The translations under genes and the position numbers were made by a program. A stretch of DNA of 64,000 nt from contig NZ_JOAX01000004.1 of the NCBI RefSeq assembly GCF_000720485.1, positions 124,001-188,000 on the forward strand, read 5' to 3'. Source of the DNA: Streptomyces ochraceiscleroticus (GTDB taxonomy: Bacteria; Actinomycetota; Actinomycetes; Streptomycetales; Streptomycetaceae). Positions 9,601 through 17,861 of the stretch are shown one piece after another. The notes beneath the pieces are model-generated. The model made no database searches, was not told the origin of the DNA, and saw only the letters and a list, made by a program, of their open reading frames with translations. Every line of letters starts with the position of its first letter. Within the stretch, counting starts at the first letter, position 1.

Positions 9601-10237
9601 CGGAGAGGCGGGACAGCTCCACGGCGTGGTGGCCGAGCTCCAGCACGTCGGCGATGGTCCCGGGATAAAGGATGGGGAGGCCGAGGTCGCGCAGCGTGAG
9701 CTCCGAAGCGCTGGGCAGCGTCGACGATTTCGACGACGGATCATCGCCGACCAGTACGACGGCCCCGCTACGCGGGCCGGTGCCGGCCGCGTTGCCGTGC
9801 CGGATCGCGTCGGCGGCTCGATCGAGTCCTGGTGCCTTTCCGTACCACCAGCCGGTGACCCCTTCGACCCGCGCCCCGGGACGTCCCTCGACGAGCTGCG
9901 AGCCCAGCACTGTGGTAGCACCGAGCTCCTCGTTCACGCCGGGCTGGTGAACGACTCCCAGCTCACGGAGCATGTCCCGCTGCTTCTCCAGTTCGGTGTC
10001 GAGCCCGCCGAGCGGACTGCCCGGGTACCCGGAGACGAACCCCGCCGTGTCAAGGCCGGCCCCGACGTCGGTGCGGCGGCGCTCAACGATGACGCGGACG
10101 AGAGCCTGGATTCCGGTGAGGTGCACGAGCTCGCCGTATCCGCTGTACCGAGCGTCGAGAGTTGTGCTCGCAGGGCCCGGTCCGCCGTCTGTCACGCCGT
10201 CCCGTAGCGCCTCGGCCGCTCCCTCTGCCGTGGTCAC
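6659..10237 (-). CDS. Indolepyruvate ferredoxin oxidoreductase family, single-chain 2-oxoacid:ferredoxin oxidoreductase
   Basis: A 1192-aa fused enzyme that decarboxylates a 2-oxo acid with thiamine diphosphate and CoA, giving acyl-CoA and reduced ferredoxin. The domains in order are an alpha-like N-terminus (FVSGYPGSPLGG near residue 53), a TPP domain with CSGCPHNRS and GIGCH plus NIGDGTFFHSG, an iron-sulfur segment (CEGCGDCSRASNC, then CNVDYSCLDGNC), a gamma domain (GVGGTGVVTVNQ), and a C-terminal helical DUF6537-like region. Length and order match the aerobic indolepyruvate/phenylpyruvate-type enzymes. The GTG start at 10237 was chosen because it overlaps the SDR stop (GTGA); an open frame continues upstream but there runs antisense-free through the SDR gene. 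In this operon it probably feeds an acyl-CoA to the dehydrogenase and hydratases. The side chain of the 2-oxo acid is unknown. Confidence 0.9.
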   Translation of the reverse strand: MTTAEGAAEALRDGVTDGGPGPASTTLDARYSGYGELVHLTGIQALVRVIVERRRTDVGAGLDTAGFVSGYPGSPLGGLDTELEKQRDMLRELGVVHQPGVNEELGATTVLGSQLVEGRPGARVEGVTGWWYGKAPGLDRAADAIRHGNAAGTGPRSGAVVLVGDDPSSKSSTLPSASELTLRDLGLPILYPGTIADVLELGHHAVELSRLSGLWVGMKIVTDVADGSASVVVEPAAAPVSDAGPSFTHKVDARVLPPVTTAAEERTTTVQLDVARRYGEVNGLNRVTLWGPADRLGIVAAGKTYADLRHGLREAGIDDEELQRAGIRLYELRMPWPLSRDAIREFAAGLDEVLVVEEKRPFIELEVARALVGLPDAPALVGKTDGSGKPVVPEYGTLGPGRLADIVVSRAAGRLPTAHRNGASQVGRPLGLSPLPSRQPYFCSGCPHNRSAQVPAGTAVGGGIGCHLMVVGMDERFGEFTGMTQMGGEGAQWAGMAPFLAPTAFVQNIGDGTFFHSGQLALRQVVAAGVTMTYKILYNTAIAMTGGQSPQGAMSVPDLTKLLQLEGVVRTIVTTEEPARYKGVRLAANATVWRRDRLEEAQRVLANVSGVTALVHDQECALQKRRFRKRSSESKTKQLVVINERVCEGCGDCSRASNCLSLHPVDTEFGQKTQVHQSSCNVDYSCLDGNCPSFVTITRSANAGKRASRRPDRLDPPLCDEPERVSVPDGGLVRIRMAGVGGTGVVTVNQVLATAGLLDGYRCSALDQTGTAQKGGPVVSDLLVAHQTPSGNRVSESGCDVLLALDSLVAMSGPAVETVLPGLTSVVLNTDVAPTGEMVGHTEGALARLDEASREAEQFFGAERTVTIAANTVAEHLVGNHVLANVVVLGAAYQRGLLPMSSEAILEVFTMNGTAVAANHAAFGWGRAAVAHPHRLRAALDARVPARSWPSSGRPEADSLAGLDMPAGVADLVRSRAEDLVRFQNRALAEDYVRVVAQVAAIEAERVPGSTRLATAVAENLHKLTAYKDEYEVARLHLEELQRVLDSAGGEVKTFHWNLHPPVLKALGMSRKIRLGPWFRHVFRALYAARVLRGTRLDPFGRDRIRRLERQLLAEYRTVIESLGTVLSPTNADLCVEVAGLPALVRGYDEVKLANIETYRAELGRCLANLGLTDLLPAAPSGSGFSGKEQAL

Positions 10238-10986
10238 TGGATGCTCCGCCCACCGTCGACATCGAGGCAGACGCCCGTGAGGAAGCCCGCCTCGGGCGAG
10301 GCGAGGAACAGGATCGAGTCGGCGACGTCCTGGGTGTCGGCGGTCCGTCCCATGGGGATGCCGGCGACCATGGCTGCGCGCACGTCGTCGGGTATCCGGT
10401 CCACGCCCTGCGCGCCCTTGACGAAGCCGGTTTCGGCGACCACCGGGTTGACCGCGTTGACCCGTACATCGGGGGCCAGTTCGGAAGCGAGGCCGCGGGT
10501 CAGGGTGAGGACCGCGCCCTTGCTGGCGTTGTATACGGTCATGCCGGGGCGCGGGCGCAGGGCACCGATCGAGGCGACGTTCACCACCGAGGTGCCGGTC
10601 CTCTGTCGCATCACCGGCACCGCGTACTTGCAGCACAGGAAGACCGAGCGGACGTTGATCGCCCACATGCGGTCGGCGTCCTCGACCGGCAGGTCGAGCA
10701 TGGGCATCGAACGGTGCGGCATACCGGCGTTGTTGACCAGGACGTCGATGCCCCCGAACTCTCCCACTGCGCTGTCCACCATGGTGCGTACGGAATCCGA
10801 GTCGGACACGTCTGTACGCACCGCGATGCCCTGCTCGAACTCCTTGGCCACCCGAGCGGCACCGTCGGCGTCGATGTCGGCGACGACCACGCGAGCACCC
10901 GCGTCGGCGAAGGCGCGTGCGGTGGCCTTTCCGAAGCCGCTTGCGGCACCGGTCACGATGACCGTCTTGTCCATGAAGGAAGCCAT
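10234..10986 (-). CDS. Short-chain dehydrogenase/reductase (SDR)
   Basis: A classical SDR of 250 aa with the NAD(P) motif TGAASGFGKA near residue 12, NNAG near residue 86, catalytic Ser in VASIG and YNASK near residue 150. The C-terminus (GVCLDVDGGRSIQ) matches the usual substrate-lid end of 3-oxoacyl or hydroxy-acid dehydrogenases. The ATG at 10986 has an AGGAG upstream. Its stop overlaps the start of the large oxidoreductase gene. It probably interconverts an alcohol and a ketone within the operon's pathway; the substrate cannot be assigned. Confidence 0.88.
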   Translation of the reverse strand: MASFMDKTVIVTGAASGFGKATARAFADAGARVVVADIDADGAARVAKEFEQGIAVRTDVSDSDSVRTMVDSAVGEFGGIDVLVNNAGMPHRSMPMLDLPVEDADRMWAINVRSVFLCCKYAVPVMRQRTGTSVVNVASIGALRPRPGMTVYNASKGAVLTLTRGLASELAPDVRVNAVNPVVAETGFVKGAQGVDRIPDDVRAAMVAGIPMGRTADTQDVADSILFLASPEAGFLTGVCLDVDGGRSIQ

Positions 10987-11006
10987 CCCTGCTCCTTTGT
11001 GTGTGG

Positions 11007-12404
11007 TCAGTAGGTGACGATGACGCTCTTGAGCTGGGTGTACTCGTGGAGGGCCTGCAGGCCCTTCTCCCGGCCGTGGCCGCTCTGCTTGCAGCCGCCG
11101 AATGGCGTCTCGATCAGCGAGCTGCGCCAGGCGTTGATGTAGACCTGACCGGCCTGCAACTGCTCGGCGACCCGCATGGCCCGGGAGATGTCCCGCGTCC
11201 ACACGCCCGCTGCCAGGCCGTAGTCGGTGGAGTTGGCCAGCCGCACCGCTTCGTCCTCGGTGCGGAAAGGCATGACCGCCAGCACGGGGCCGAAGATCTC
11301 CTCGCGGGCGATGCGCATGTCGCCGTGCACCTGTGTGTAGACGGTCGGTTCGACCCTGTTGCCGCCCATCGCCCTGCCACCGGTGACGAGGGTGGCCCCG
11401 TCCTCCTTCGCGATGTCGAAGTAACGGCACACCTTCTCGTACTGCGCCGCGGTGGCCAGGGGGCCGAGTCTGTCGCTGATGTCCTTGACCTGGGACGTCA
11501 GCGCCTCGAGCACCGGCTCGTGCACGCTGTCGTGGATCAGCAGCCGGGTGCCCGCCGAGCACACCTGTCCGGTGTTGTAGGAGAAGGCCATGACCGAGCC
11601 CTCGACGGCGAGCTCCAGGTCGGCGTCGGAGAAGATGATGTTCGCCGACTTCCCTCCGAGTTCGAGGGTGACCGGCATGATCTTCTCCGCGGCGACGCGT
11701 CCCACCTCCCGGCCTGCGCCGACCGACCCGGTGAAGGACACCCGGCGTACGGCGGGGTGGGCGACCAGTGGTTCGCCGACCTCCAGGCCGGTGCCGGTCA
11801 CCACGTTGAACACGCCCTCATCGAAGCCGATCTCGCTTGCCAGCCGGGCCAGGGCGAGTGCGCCTGCCGAGGTGAATTCCGAGGGTTTGACCACGACGGT
11901 GTTGCCCACGGCCAGAGCCGGAGCCGCGGAGCGTACGCACTGGTTCAGCGGCGCGTTCCAGGGCGTGATGATCCCGATCACGCCGTACGGCTCGCGGCGA
12001 GTGTAGGCATGCGTGCCGGGGCCGGCGTCGAGCGTGTGGCCCTGCTCGATGTTGACCAGGCCGCCGTAGAACTCGCAGTACGCCGCCGCGCCCTCGACCT
12101 CCAGCCGGGCCTGCCAGTCCGGTTTGCCGGTCTCGGCCGACTCCAGCGCGATGAACTCCTCGGCCTTGTCCCGTACGGCAGCACCGAGCGCGATGAGCAG
12201 CCGCCCGCGGTCCATCGGGCGCCGTGCCCGCCAGTCAGGACCGGACCGCTCGGCCGCCGTGACGGCCGCGTCCACGTCGGCTCCGTCGCCGGCCGGGATC
12301 TGTGACACCGCCCGCCCGTCGACCGGACTGGTGGACGTCAGATAGCGTCCGCCGGCCGGCGGGACGGGCTTGCCGCCGATCCAGTGCTCGTATCGCAGAG
12401 TCAT
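11007..12404 (-). CDS. Aldehyde dehydrogenase (NAD(P)-dependent)
   Basis: A 465-aa ALDH superfamily enzyme oxidising an aldehyde to a carboxylate. Visible are TPWNAPL (catalytic Asn region), the KPSE cofactor motif, LELGGKSANII with the general-base Glu, the catalytic Cys in NTGQVCSAGTR, and EEIFGPVLAVMPF. An in-frame extension reaches further upstream, but the ATG at 12404 directly after GGAGCGGGG is the better start and leaves an 86-bp gap to the acyl-CoA dehydrogenase gene. It belongs to the minus-strand catabolic operon. Confidence 0.88.
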   Translation of the reverse strand: MTLRYEHWIGGKPVPPAGGRYLTSTSPVDGRAVSQIPAGDGADVDAAVTAAERSGPDWRARRPMDRGRLLIALGAAVRDKAEEFIALESAETGKPDWQARLEVEGAAAYCEFYGGLVNIEQGHTLDAGPGTHAYTRREPYGVIGIITPWNAPLNQCVRSAAPALAVGNTVVVKPSEFTSAGALALARLASEIGFDEGVFNVVTGTGLEVGEPLVAHPAVRRVSFTGSVGAGREVGRVAAEKIMPVTLELGGKSANIIFSDADLELAVEGSVMAFSYNTGQVCSAGTRLLIHDSVHEPVLEALTSQVKDISDRLGPLATAAQYEKVCRYFDIAKEDGATLVTGGRAMGGNRVEPTVYTQVHGDMRIAREEIFGPVLAVMPFRTEDEAVRLANSTDYGLAAGVWTRDISRAMRVAEQLQAGQVYINAWRSSLIETPFGGCKQSGHGREKGLQALHEYTQLKSVIVTY

Positions 12405-12490
12405 CCCCGCTCCTTGGTCATCTCGGTACGCAGCTGTTGGGTTGCACCGGCACTCCTGGCCTCCGTGCTTTCGTGTGCCTCTGTCGGGCA

Positions 12491-13747
12491 TCAGCCGAGT
12501 GGGCTCTTGGGCAGCAGCCGGTCGGCGATGATCTTCCGCTGTATCTCGCTGGTGCCCTCGAAGATCGTGGTGAGGCGGGCGTCACGCCAGTAGCGTTCCG
12601 CTCGGTGCTCGGTGGTGTAGCCGTTGCCGCCGTGCAACTGGATGGCCTGGGCGGTGACCTCGGCGGCCATCTCGGAGGCGGTGAGCTTGGCCATCGCCGC
12701 CTCCCGCTCGCACGGCAGCCCGGCGTCGATCATGTGGGCGACCTGCTGGTAGAAGGCCCGCGCCTGCTCCACGCGTGCTGCCATCTCGGCGATGAGGAAC
12801 CGCAGGTACTGGAAATCGGCGATGGGGCGGCCGAACTGCTCACGCCGCTGCAGATACGCCAGGCTGTCCTCGACCGCTCCGCGCGCCAGCCCGACCGCAC
12901 GCGCCGCCGTCTGCACACGCGCCGTGTTCAGCTCGGCCTCCACCGCCTTGAACCCGGCCGTGGAGACGGCCTCGGTCTCGGTCAGCGGCGTGAGGTCGCC
13001 GGCGGGCTTGGGGTAGACACGGTTGGCGGCCGGGACCCGCAGCCCGTCGAAGGTCAGGTTCCAGGTGACGAACCCGTGATAACCGATCTTGTCGATCGGC
13101 GTGCCCGTCAGCCCTTCGGGGAACGAGCCGCGTTCCTTCTCCACCAGGATCGAACCGAGGCCGACGGCCCGGGACTGCCCCGGCTCCGGGTCGGCCAGCC
13201 GGCAGAAGACCTGGATGAAGTCGGCGGCCAGGGCGTTGCCGCACCACCGCTTCTCTCCGGTGATGACGTACTCGTCGCCGTCGAGCACGGCCCGCGTCCG
13301 TACCGCCGCGAGGTCGGAGCCCACATCCGGCTCGGACAGGGCCGCCGCGCCGATCCATTCACCCTGCGCACTGCGCTCGATGAGCGCGCGGCGCCGCTGC
13401 GGGTCGGCGACGTTCACACCCATCGCGCCCTGTGCGCGGACGATGATGCTCGCGGTGCTCATCCACGCCCGGGCCAGTTCCTCGGAGATCATGCAGTACT
13501 CGAAGACGCCGAGCCCCATGCCACCCAGCTCGGTGGACACGGTGATCCCGAAATAGCCCTGCTTGGCCAGCCTCTCCAGCAGGGAGCGGGGAATCTCCGC
13601 CTTCTGCGGGTCGAGTTCGTCGGCCACCGGCAGGATCTCCTCGGTGGCGAACCGGCGGGCTTCGGCCTGGACGGCTGCCCGTTCCTCGGTCCAGTACGGG
13701 GCGGCGACAACGGGGGGCTTCGGCTCACGGAAGGTAGGGGCGGTCAT
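12491..13747 (-). CDS. Acyl-CoA dehydrogenase
   Basis: A 418-aa FAD flavoenzyme making the alpha,beta double bond of an acyl-CoA. Signature stretches are ALSEPDVGSDL (the first ACAD signature), GEKRWCGNALAADF, AARAVGLARGAVEDSLAYLQRREQFG and the C-terminal IQLHGGNGYTTEHRAERYWRDARLTTIFEGTSEIQR. The catalytic base is expected within FEGTSE. Its ATG overlaps the stop of the following MFS gene in the operon (ATGA), so the two are coupled. Substrate chain and branching are unknown; a C5 or aryl-acyl CoA would suit the neighbours. Confidence 0.92.
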   Translation of the reverse strand: MTAPTFREPKPPVVAAPYWTEERAAVQAEARRFATEEILPVADELDPQKAEIPRSLLERLAKQGYFGITVSTELGGMGLGVFEYCMISEELARAWMSTASIIVRAQGAMGVNVADPQRRRALIERSAQGEWIGAAALSEPDVGSDLAAVRTRAVLDGDEYVITGEKRWCGNALAADFIQVFCRLADPEPGQSRAVGLGSILVEKERGSFPEGLTGTPIDKIGYHGFVTWNLTFDGLRVPAANRVYPKPAGDLTPLTETEAVSTAGFKAVEAELNTARVQTAARAVGLARGAVEDSLAYLQRREQFGRPIADFQYLRFLIAEMAARVEQARAFYQQVAHMIDAGLPCEREAAMAKLTASEMAAEVTAQAIQLHGGNGYTTEHRAERYWRDARLTTIFEGTSEIQRKIIADRLLPKSPLG

Positions 13748-15156
13748 GCGCGCTCCTTGGCAGGGATGGCGGAAGTACGGGGAGACTCAGAGATGCGTTC
13801 CAGGCTTCGGTTGGTCGTGCGCTCACCGAAGACGCCGACCGTCAGGCCCATGGCGACCATGGCGCCGGCGACCACGATGAACACGGCCGTGAATCCGAGG
13901 CCGGAGAAGACTGCGGGGATCAGGAAGCCGGAGCCGAACCCGGCCAGTCGCCCGATGCCGTTGGCGAACCCCGTTCCCGTACCGCGCAGCCGGGTCGGGA
14001 AGTTCTCCGGCAGGTAGGTGTAGACGAACGAGGTTCCGGTCTGCAGCAGCAGAGTCACCAGCAGACCGCTGGCCAGCAGGATCCCTTCGCTGCTGGTGAA
14101 ACCGAAGACCAGGATGCCCACGGCGACCAGCGACTCGACGACCCACAGGGTGTACTTGCGTTCCCAGCGGTCGATGAACGGCCAGGCGAGCAGGGCGCCC
14201 GGGACCGCCGCCAGGGAGAGGACGGACGTGTAGGCCAGGCTCTGTTCGGCGCTGAGCCCGTGCTCGATCAGCAGGGTCGGGACCCAGGAGTTGAATCCGT
14301 AGAAACCGACGGCGAGGAAGACCAGCATCAACGAGGTGATGAGAGTGCGACGACGCAGCACCGGTCCGAACAGCTCGGCTGTGGTGGCCCGGACCATCGG
14401 GGGTTCTTCCTGCGGAATGGGCAGTTCCCGCCCGGTCGTACGACGGGCCTCGACCTCCAGCCGCTCGACCAGGTCCCGGGCCTGGTCGGCGCGGCCGCGT
14501 GCCTCCAGCCAGCGCACCGACTCCGGTAGCCGCCGGGCGGCCACGACGCCCACGAGTACACCCGCGGCGCCGAGCACGAAGATCCAACGCCAGGCCGACG
14601 GGCCGGTGGGGATGATGAAGCGTGCGAACCAGGCCATCATCGGAATGCCGGCCAGTCCCACCGCGAGGCCCGTCGACTGGACGCGTCCGCGGCAGTACTG
14701 GGGGTACATCTCGGCCACGTACGTCATCAGCACGGCGACCATGGCCTGTAGCCCAACGCCGGTGAGCACCCGGTAGACGGCGAGGTCGACCATGCCGGTG
14801 GCGCCCGCCGAGGCCAGGGAGAAGGCCGAGTAGAAGAAGACCGCGCCGATGATCGTCCGCTTGCGGCCGTGCCGGTCGGCGAGCCAGCCGCCGACGGAGG
14901 ACCCCACGAACATCCCGAGGAAGGCCGCGGACGTGATGACGCCGACATCTCCCACCGTGAGGTCCCACTGCTCGCGGATCGCCGGAGCGGCGTAGGCGAA
15001 GGTGTTCAGGTCCGCCATGTCGAACAGGAGGAGGGCTCCCAGCAGCACCAGCCAGCTGCGCTGCGTACGGGTGACCACCGGCAGTCGGTTCATCCGGGCC
15101 ACCAGGCTGGGAGCGGTTCTCTCCAGGGAATCCGAGGTATCTGAGGTGACGGCCAT
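13744..15156 (-). CDS. MFS transporter, sugar/aromatic-acid (AAHS/SHS)-type symporter
   Basis: A 470-aa integral membrane protein with about 12 hydrophobic segments. Between TM2 and TM3 it carries the MFS motif GGWLADRHGRKRT, repeated in degenerate form in the second half. The first helix contains LLFDMADLNTFAYAAPAIREQW, whose acidic residues are typical of proton-coupled organic acid symporters of the AAHS/MHS type. It is coupled to the acyl-CoA dehydrogenase and is therefore the likely importer of the operon's substrate, probably an organic acid anion. Confidence 0.85.
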   Translation of the reverse strand: MAVTSDTSDSLERTAPSLVARMNRLPVVTRTQRSWLVLLGALLLFDMADLNTFAYAAPAIREQWDLTVGDVGVITSAAFLGMFVGSSVGGWLADRHGRKRTIIGAVFFYSAFSLASAGATGMVDLAVYRVLTGVGLQAMVAVLMTYVAEMYPQYCRGRVQSTGLAVGLAGIPMMAWFARFIIPTGPSAWRWIFVLGAAGVLVGVVAARRLPESVRWLEARGRADQARDLVERLEVEARRTTGRELPIPQEEPPMVRATTAELFGPVLRRRTLITSLMLVFLAVGFYGFNSWVPTLLIEHGLSAEQSLAYTSVLSLAAVPGALLAWPFIDRWERKYTLWVVESLVAVGILVFGFTSSEGILLASGLLVTLLLQTGTSFVYTYLPENFPTRLRGTGTGFANGIGRLAGFGSGFLIPAVFSGLGFTAVFIVVAGAMVAMGLTVGVFGERTTNRSLERISESPRTSAIPAKERA

Positions 15157-15210
15157 GTCAGGCCCCTTCTGGGCTCGTCGTCGAGGAGTTCGAGAAGAGG
15201 GGAATGCAGG

Positions 15211-16110
15211 TCACAGGCCGATGAGTTCGGCCTTGGAGAGCACGTTGCGCAGCAGCCGGACCGATGCCGCGTCGACCATGTCGCCTTCGAGGGTGAGGGC
15301 GCCGAGCCCCTGTGCTTCCGCCTCCGCGTATGCCTTGGCGAGCTTGCGGGCCCGCTCGACCTCCTCGGGCGACGGGGAGAAGACTTCGTTGGCCGGGACG
15401 ACCTGACTCGGATGGATCGCCCACTTGCCCTGGTATCCCAGCGAGGCCGCCCACAGGGCCTCTCGCCGATAGCCCTCGGGGTTGGAGATCGCCGCGTACG
15501 GGCCGTCGATCGCGTCGATCCCGGCCGTGCGCGCCGCGACGATGATCTTGTTACGGGCGTAGTGCCAGATGTCGCCCGGATAGTGCGGGCTCTCGCCGAT
15601 GGCCTGGGCGGGCACGCCCTGCGAGCCGGCGAAGTCGCCGGGGCCGAAGATCAGCGCCTCGAGGCGCGGACTGGCGGTGGCGATATCCTCCACGTGGACC
15701 AGGCCCTCGACCTCCTCGATGAGGACCTCCAGGCCGATCCGCTTGGCCATGCCCAGGCTCTGCTCCAGCTGACTGAGCAGCACGTCGACCCACCACACGT
15801 CGCGGGCCTGCTTCACCTTCGGGACGATGATGACGTCCAGTGCCCCGCGGGCCCCTTCGACGATCTCGATGATGTCGCGGTGAGCGTAGGGGGACTCCAG
15901 GCTGTTGATACGGACCGCCCGGGTGCCGGGCTTCCAGTCCAGATGTGTGAGCGCATGAACGATCTTGGCGCGGGCGGGGACCTTCTCCTTGGGGGCGACC
16001 GCGTCCTCCAGGTCGAGGAAGACGTAGTCGGCCTCGCCGGCGGCCGCTTTGGCCATCATCTTCTCGCTGCTGCCGGGGGTGGACAGTTCGCTTCGCCGCA
16101 GACGGCGCAT
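15211..16110 (-). CDS. HpcH/HpaI aldolase / CitE-like acyl-CoA lyase
   Basis: A 299-aa member of the citrate lyase beta-subunit / malyl-CoA lyase group, Mg-dependent TIM-barrel enzymes cleaving 3-hydroxy-3-carboxyacyl-CoAs such as malyl-, methylmalyl- or citramalyl-CoA. The N-terminus RSELSTPGSSEKMMAKA and YVFLDLEDAVAPKEK (metal-binding region) are diagnostic, together with VNSLE-like INSLESPY, the metal Glu in EVLIEEVEG and the C-terminal GKWAIHPSQV. It sits between the MFS transporter and a CoA-transferase, with two MaoC hydratases beyond. This is the complement needed to hydrate and split a C5 dicarboxyl-CoA into acetyl-CoA plus pyruvate or glyoxylate plus propionyl-CoA (inference). Confidence 0.87.
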   Translation of the reverse strand: MRRLRRSELSTPGSSEKMMAKAAAGEADYVFLDLEDAVAPKEKVPARAKIVHALTHLDWKPGTRAVRINSLESPYAHRDIIEIVEGARGALDVIIVPKVKQARDVWWVDVLLSQLEQSLGMAKRIGLEVLIEEVEGLVHVEDIATASPRLEALIFGPGDFAGSQGVPAQAIGESPHYPGDIWHYARNKIIVAARTAGIDAIDGPYAAISNPEGYRREALWAASLGYQGKWAIHPSQVVPANEVFSPSPEEVERARKLAKAYAEAEAQGLGALTLEGDMVDAASVRLLRNVLSKAELIGL

Positions 16111-16179
16111 GGGGAGCTCCTATCGGGGTGTTCTGATGGTGGCCTAGACCGTGTCCGCAAAGTCCCGCCTGGCCCGCGG

Positions 16180-17394
16180 CTAGCGGACGGTGCGGCCGAC
16201 GCGCAGCCGCGCGATGTCCTCGCGCTGGTAGCCGAGTTCCGTGAGGATCTCGTCGGTGTGCTCGCCGAGCAGCGGAGCCCGGCGGAACTCCTCGGGCGGG
16301 GCGTCGGTGACCTTGACCGGCTGCCCGGCCACGGTGACCGGGGCGGCGGATCCGGGCTGCTCCACCTCGGCGAGCATCTGCCGTACCGTCAGATGCGGGT
16401 CGGCGAACAGGGCTTCGGCGGTGTTCACCGGGCCGGCCGGAACGGTGTCCGACAGCGCCGCGGTGATCTCGGCACGGGTGCGGACCGAGGTCCACTCCTC
16501 GATCGCCGCGCGCATCTCGTCGCGGTGGACGACCCGGGCCGCGTTGGTGGCGAGCCGCGGATCGGTGCCCAGTTCCGGCCTGCCGATGACCTCGGCCAGC
16601 CGGGCCCACTGCTTGTCCAAAGGAGCAGCGATCGCCATCCAGCCATCGCTCGCCCGGAACACCCCGAACGGCGCGAGCAACGGGTGGTCGTTGCCCTCGC
16701 GCCCCGGCACTGCCCCGACGTACGCGTGCTGGTGGATCACACGCTCGCACAGCGAGACGATCGCGTCGTACATCGCCACGTCCACGAACCGGCCCCGGCC
16801 GGTGCGTCGGGCGTCGGTGACGCAGGCCATCACGCCGAACGCCGTCAGCACGGCGGGGAAGATGTCACCGATGCCGGGCCCGACCTTGGTGGGCTCACCG
16901 TCCGGGCGCCCGGTGATGGCCATGACCCCGCCCATGGCCTGCGCGACGACATCGAACGCGGGCCGGTCGACGTAGGGACTCTTGCCGGTGCGCGGATCGC
17001 CGAATCCGCGGATCGCGCCGTAGACCAGCCGCGGGTTGCCCTCGCGCAGAGTCTCATAGGCGAGGCCCAACTGGTCCATCACGCCGGGCCGGAAGTTCTC
17101 GATCAGTGCGTCGGCGTCCCGGATCAGGCGGCGCAGCAGCTCCTTGCCGTCCGAGGTGGTCAGGTCAATGGAAATGGAGCGCTTGTTGCGGTTGATGGAG
17201 GCGAAGTAGCCGCCGAACTCCCTCAGTTCATCGTCCTGGCGGTACGGTCCCTGGCTCCGTGACATGTCGCCCTGGGGCGGTTCGACCTTGATGACCTCCG
17301 CGCCCAGGTCGGCGAAGAGCATGGTGCAGTACGGCCCGGCGAGGGCCCGGGTGAGATCGATGATGCGGATACCGTCGAGCGGCCTGCTGCTCAC
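16180..17394 (-). CDS. Class III CoA-transferase (CaiB/BaiF family)
   Basis: A 404-aa CoA-transferase moving CoA between carboxylates through an aspartyl-CoA intermediate. Visible features are the N-terminal LDGIRIIDLTRALAGPYCTMLFADLGAEVIKVEPP, the IDLTTSDGKELL segment, the catalytic Asp region in RPAFDVVAQAMGG, and the C-terminal FRRAPLLGEHTDEIL. Together with the CitE and MaoC genes this resembles the activation step of itaconate, mesaconate or citramalate degradation, but formyl-, benzylsuccinate- and carnitine-type transferases share the fold. Its stop is 69 bp before the CitE gene, and its ATG overlaps the MaoC stop (ATGA). Confidence 0.9.
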   Translation of the reverse strand: MSSRPLDGIRIIDLTRALAGPYCTMLFADLGAEVIKVEPPQGDMSRSQGPYRQDDELREFGGYFASINRNKRSISIDLTTSDGKELLRRLIRDADALIENFRPGVMDQLGLAYETLREGNPRLVYGAIRGFGDPRTGKSPYVDRPAFDVVAQAMGGVMAITGRPDGEPTKVGPGIGDIFPAVLTAFGVMACVTDARRTGRGRFVDVAMYDAIVSLCERVIHQHAYVGAVPGREGNDHPLLAPFGVFRASDGWMAIAAPLDKQWARLAEVIGRPELGTDPRLATNAARVVHRDEMRAAIEEWTSVRTRAEITAALSDTVPAGPVNTAEALFADPHLTVRQMLAEVEQPGSAAPVTVAGQPVKVTDAPPEEFRRAPLLGEHTDEILTELGYQREDIARLRVGRTVR

Positions 17395-17861
17395 GCGGGC
17401 CTCCGCTTCACCAGCACGGTGCGCTCGGCCTCGAAGACGATCTGGTCCCGCTGGTTCACGCCCCAGTGGCGTAGCCCCACGACGCCGGCGCCCTTCTCGT
17501 CCTCGTCCGCGTCATCGGTGGAGACCACCTGCGTGAAGGCGTAGAGCGTGTCGCCGTGAAAGACCGGCGAGGGGAACCGGAGCCGGTCCAGGGTGAGTTC
17601 GCGCACCGCATGTTCCGCGGTGTCCTGCATGGTCAGGCCGATGACCAGGGCAGCGGTGATCCCGCCGAACACGATGCGCTCTCCGAAGGGGGTGTCCTTC
17701 ATGGACTCCTCGTCGAAGTGCCCGGAGGCGGTGTTCATCGCGAGGTTGCACAGCAGCACACCGTCCACGTCGGTGACGGTCTTGCCGCGCGCGTGTTCGT
17801 ATACCTCGCCGACGGCGAAGTCCTCGAAGTACAGCTCGCCGTCGGTCTGTGGGCCGCTCAC
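17391..17861 (-). CDS. MaoC-like (R)-specific hydratase (hotdog fold), first copy
   Basis: A 156-aa MaoC/R-hydratase domain protein that adds water to an enoyl-CoA. The N-terminal YFEDFAVGEVYEHARGKTVTDVD and the FGERIVFGGITAALVIGL region match family members that hydrate mesaconyl- or itaconyl-CoA; the catalytic Asp is in TVTDVDGV. The GTG start at 17861 overlaps the stop of the second MaoC gene (GTGA), and its stop overlaps the CoA-transferase ATG. Two adjacent, non-identical MaoC genes may form a heterodimer. Confidence 0.87.
   Translation of the reverse strand: MSGPQTDGELYFEDFAVGEVYEHARGKTVTDVDGVLLCNLAMNTASGHFDEESMKDTPFGERIVFGGITAALVIGLTMQDTAEHAVRELTLDRLRFPSPVFHGDTLYAFTQVVSTDDADEDEKGAGVVGLRHWGVNQRDQIVFEAERTVLVKRRPA

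Noticed and set aside
10238..10666. Upstream extension of the 2-oxoacid oxidoreductase frame
   Set aside because: It runs through the SDR gene in another frame; the GTG at 10237 overlapping the SDR stop gives a normal family length.
12302..14017. A 571-codon plus-strand open frame opposite the acyl-CoA dehydrogenase
   Set aside because: Antisense shadow of the dehydrogenase gene; no recognisable domain.
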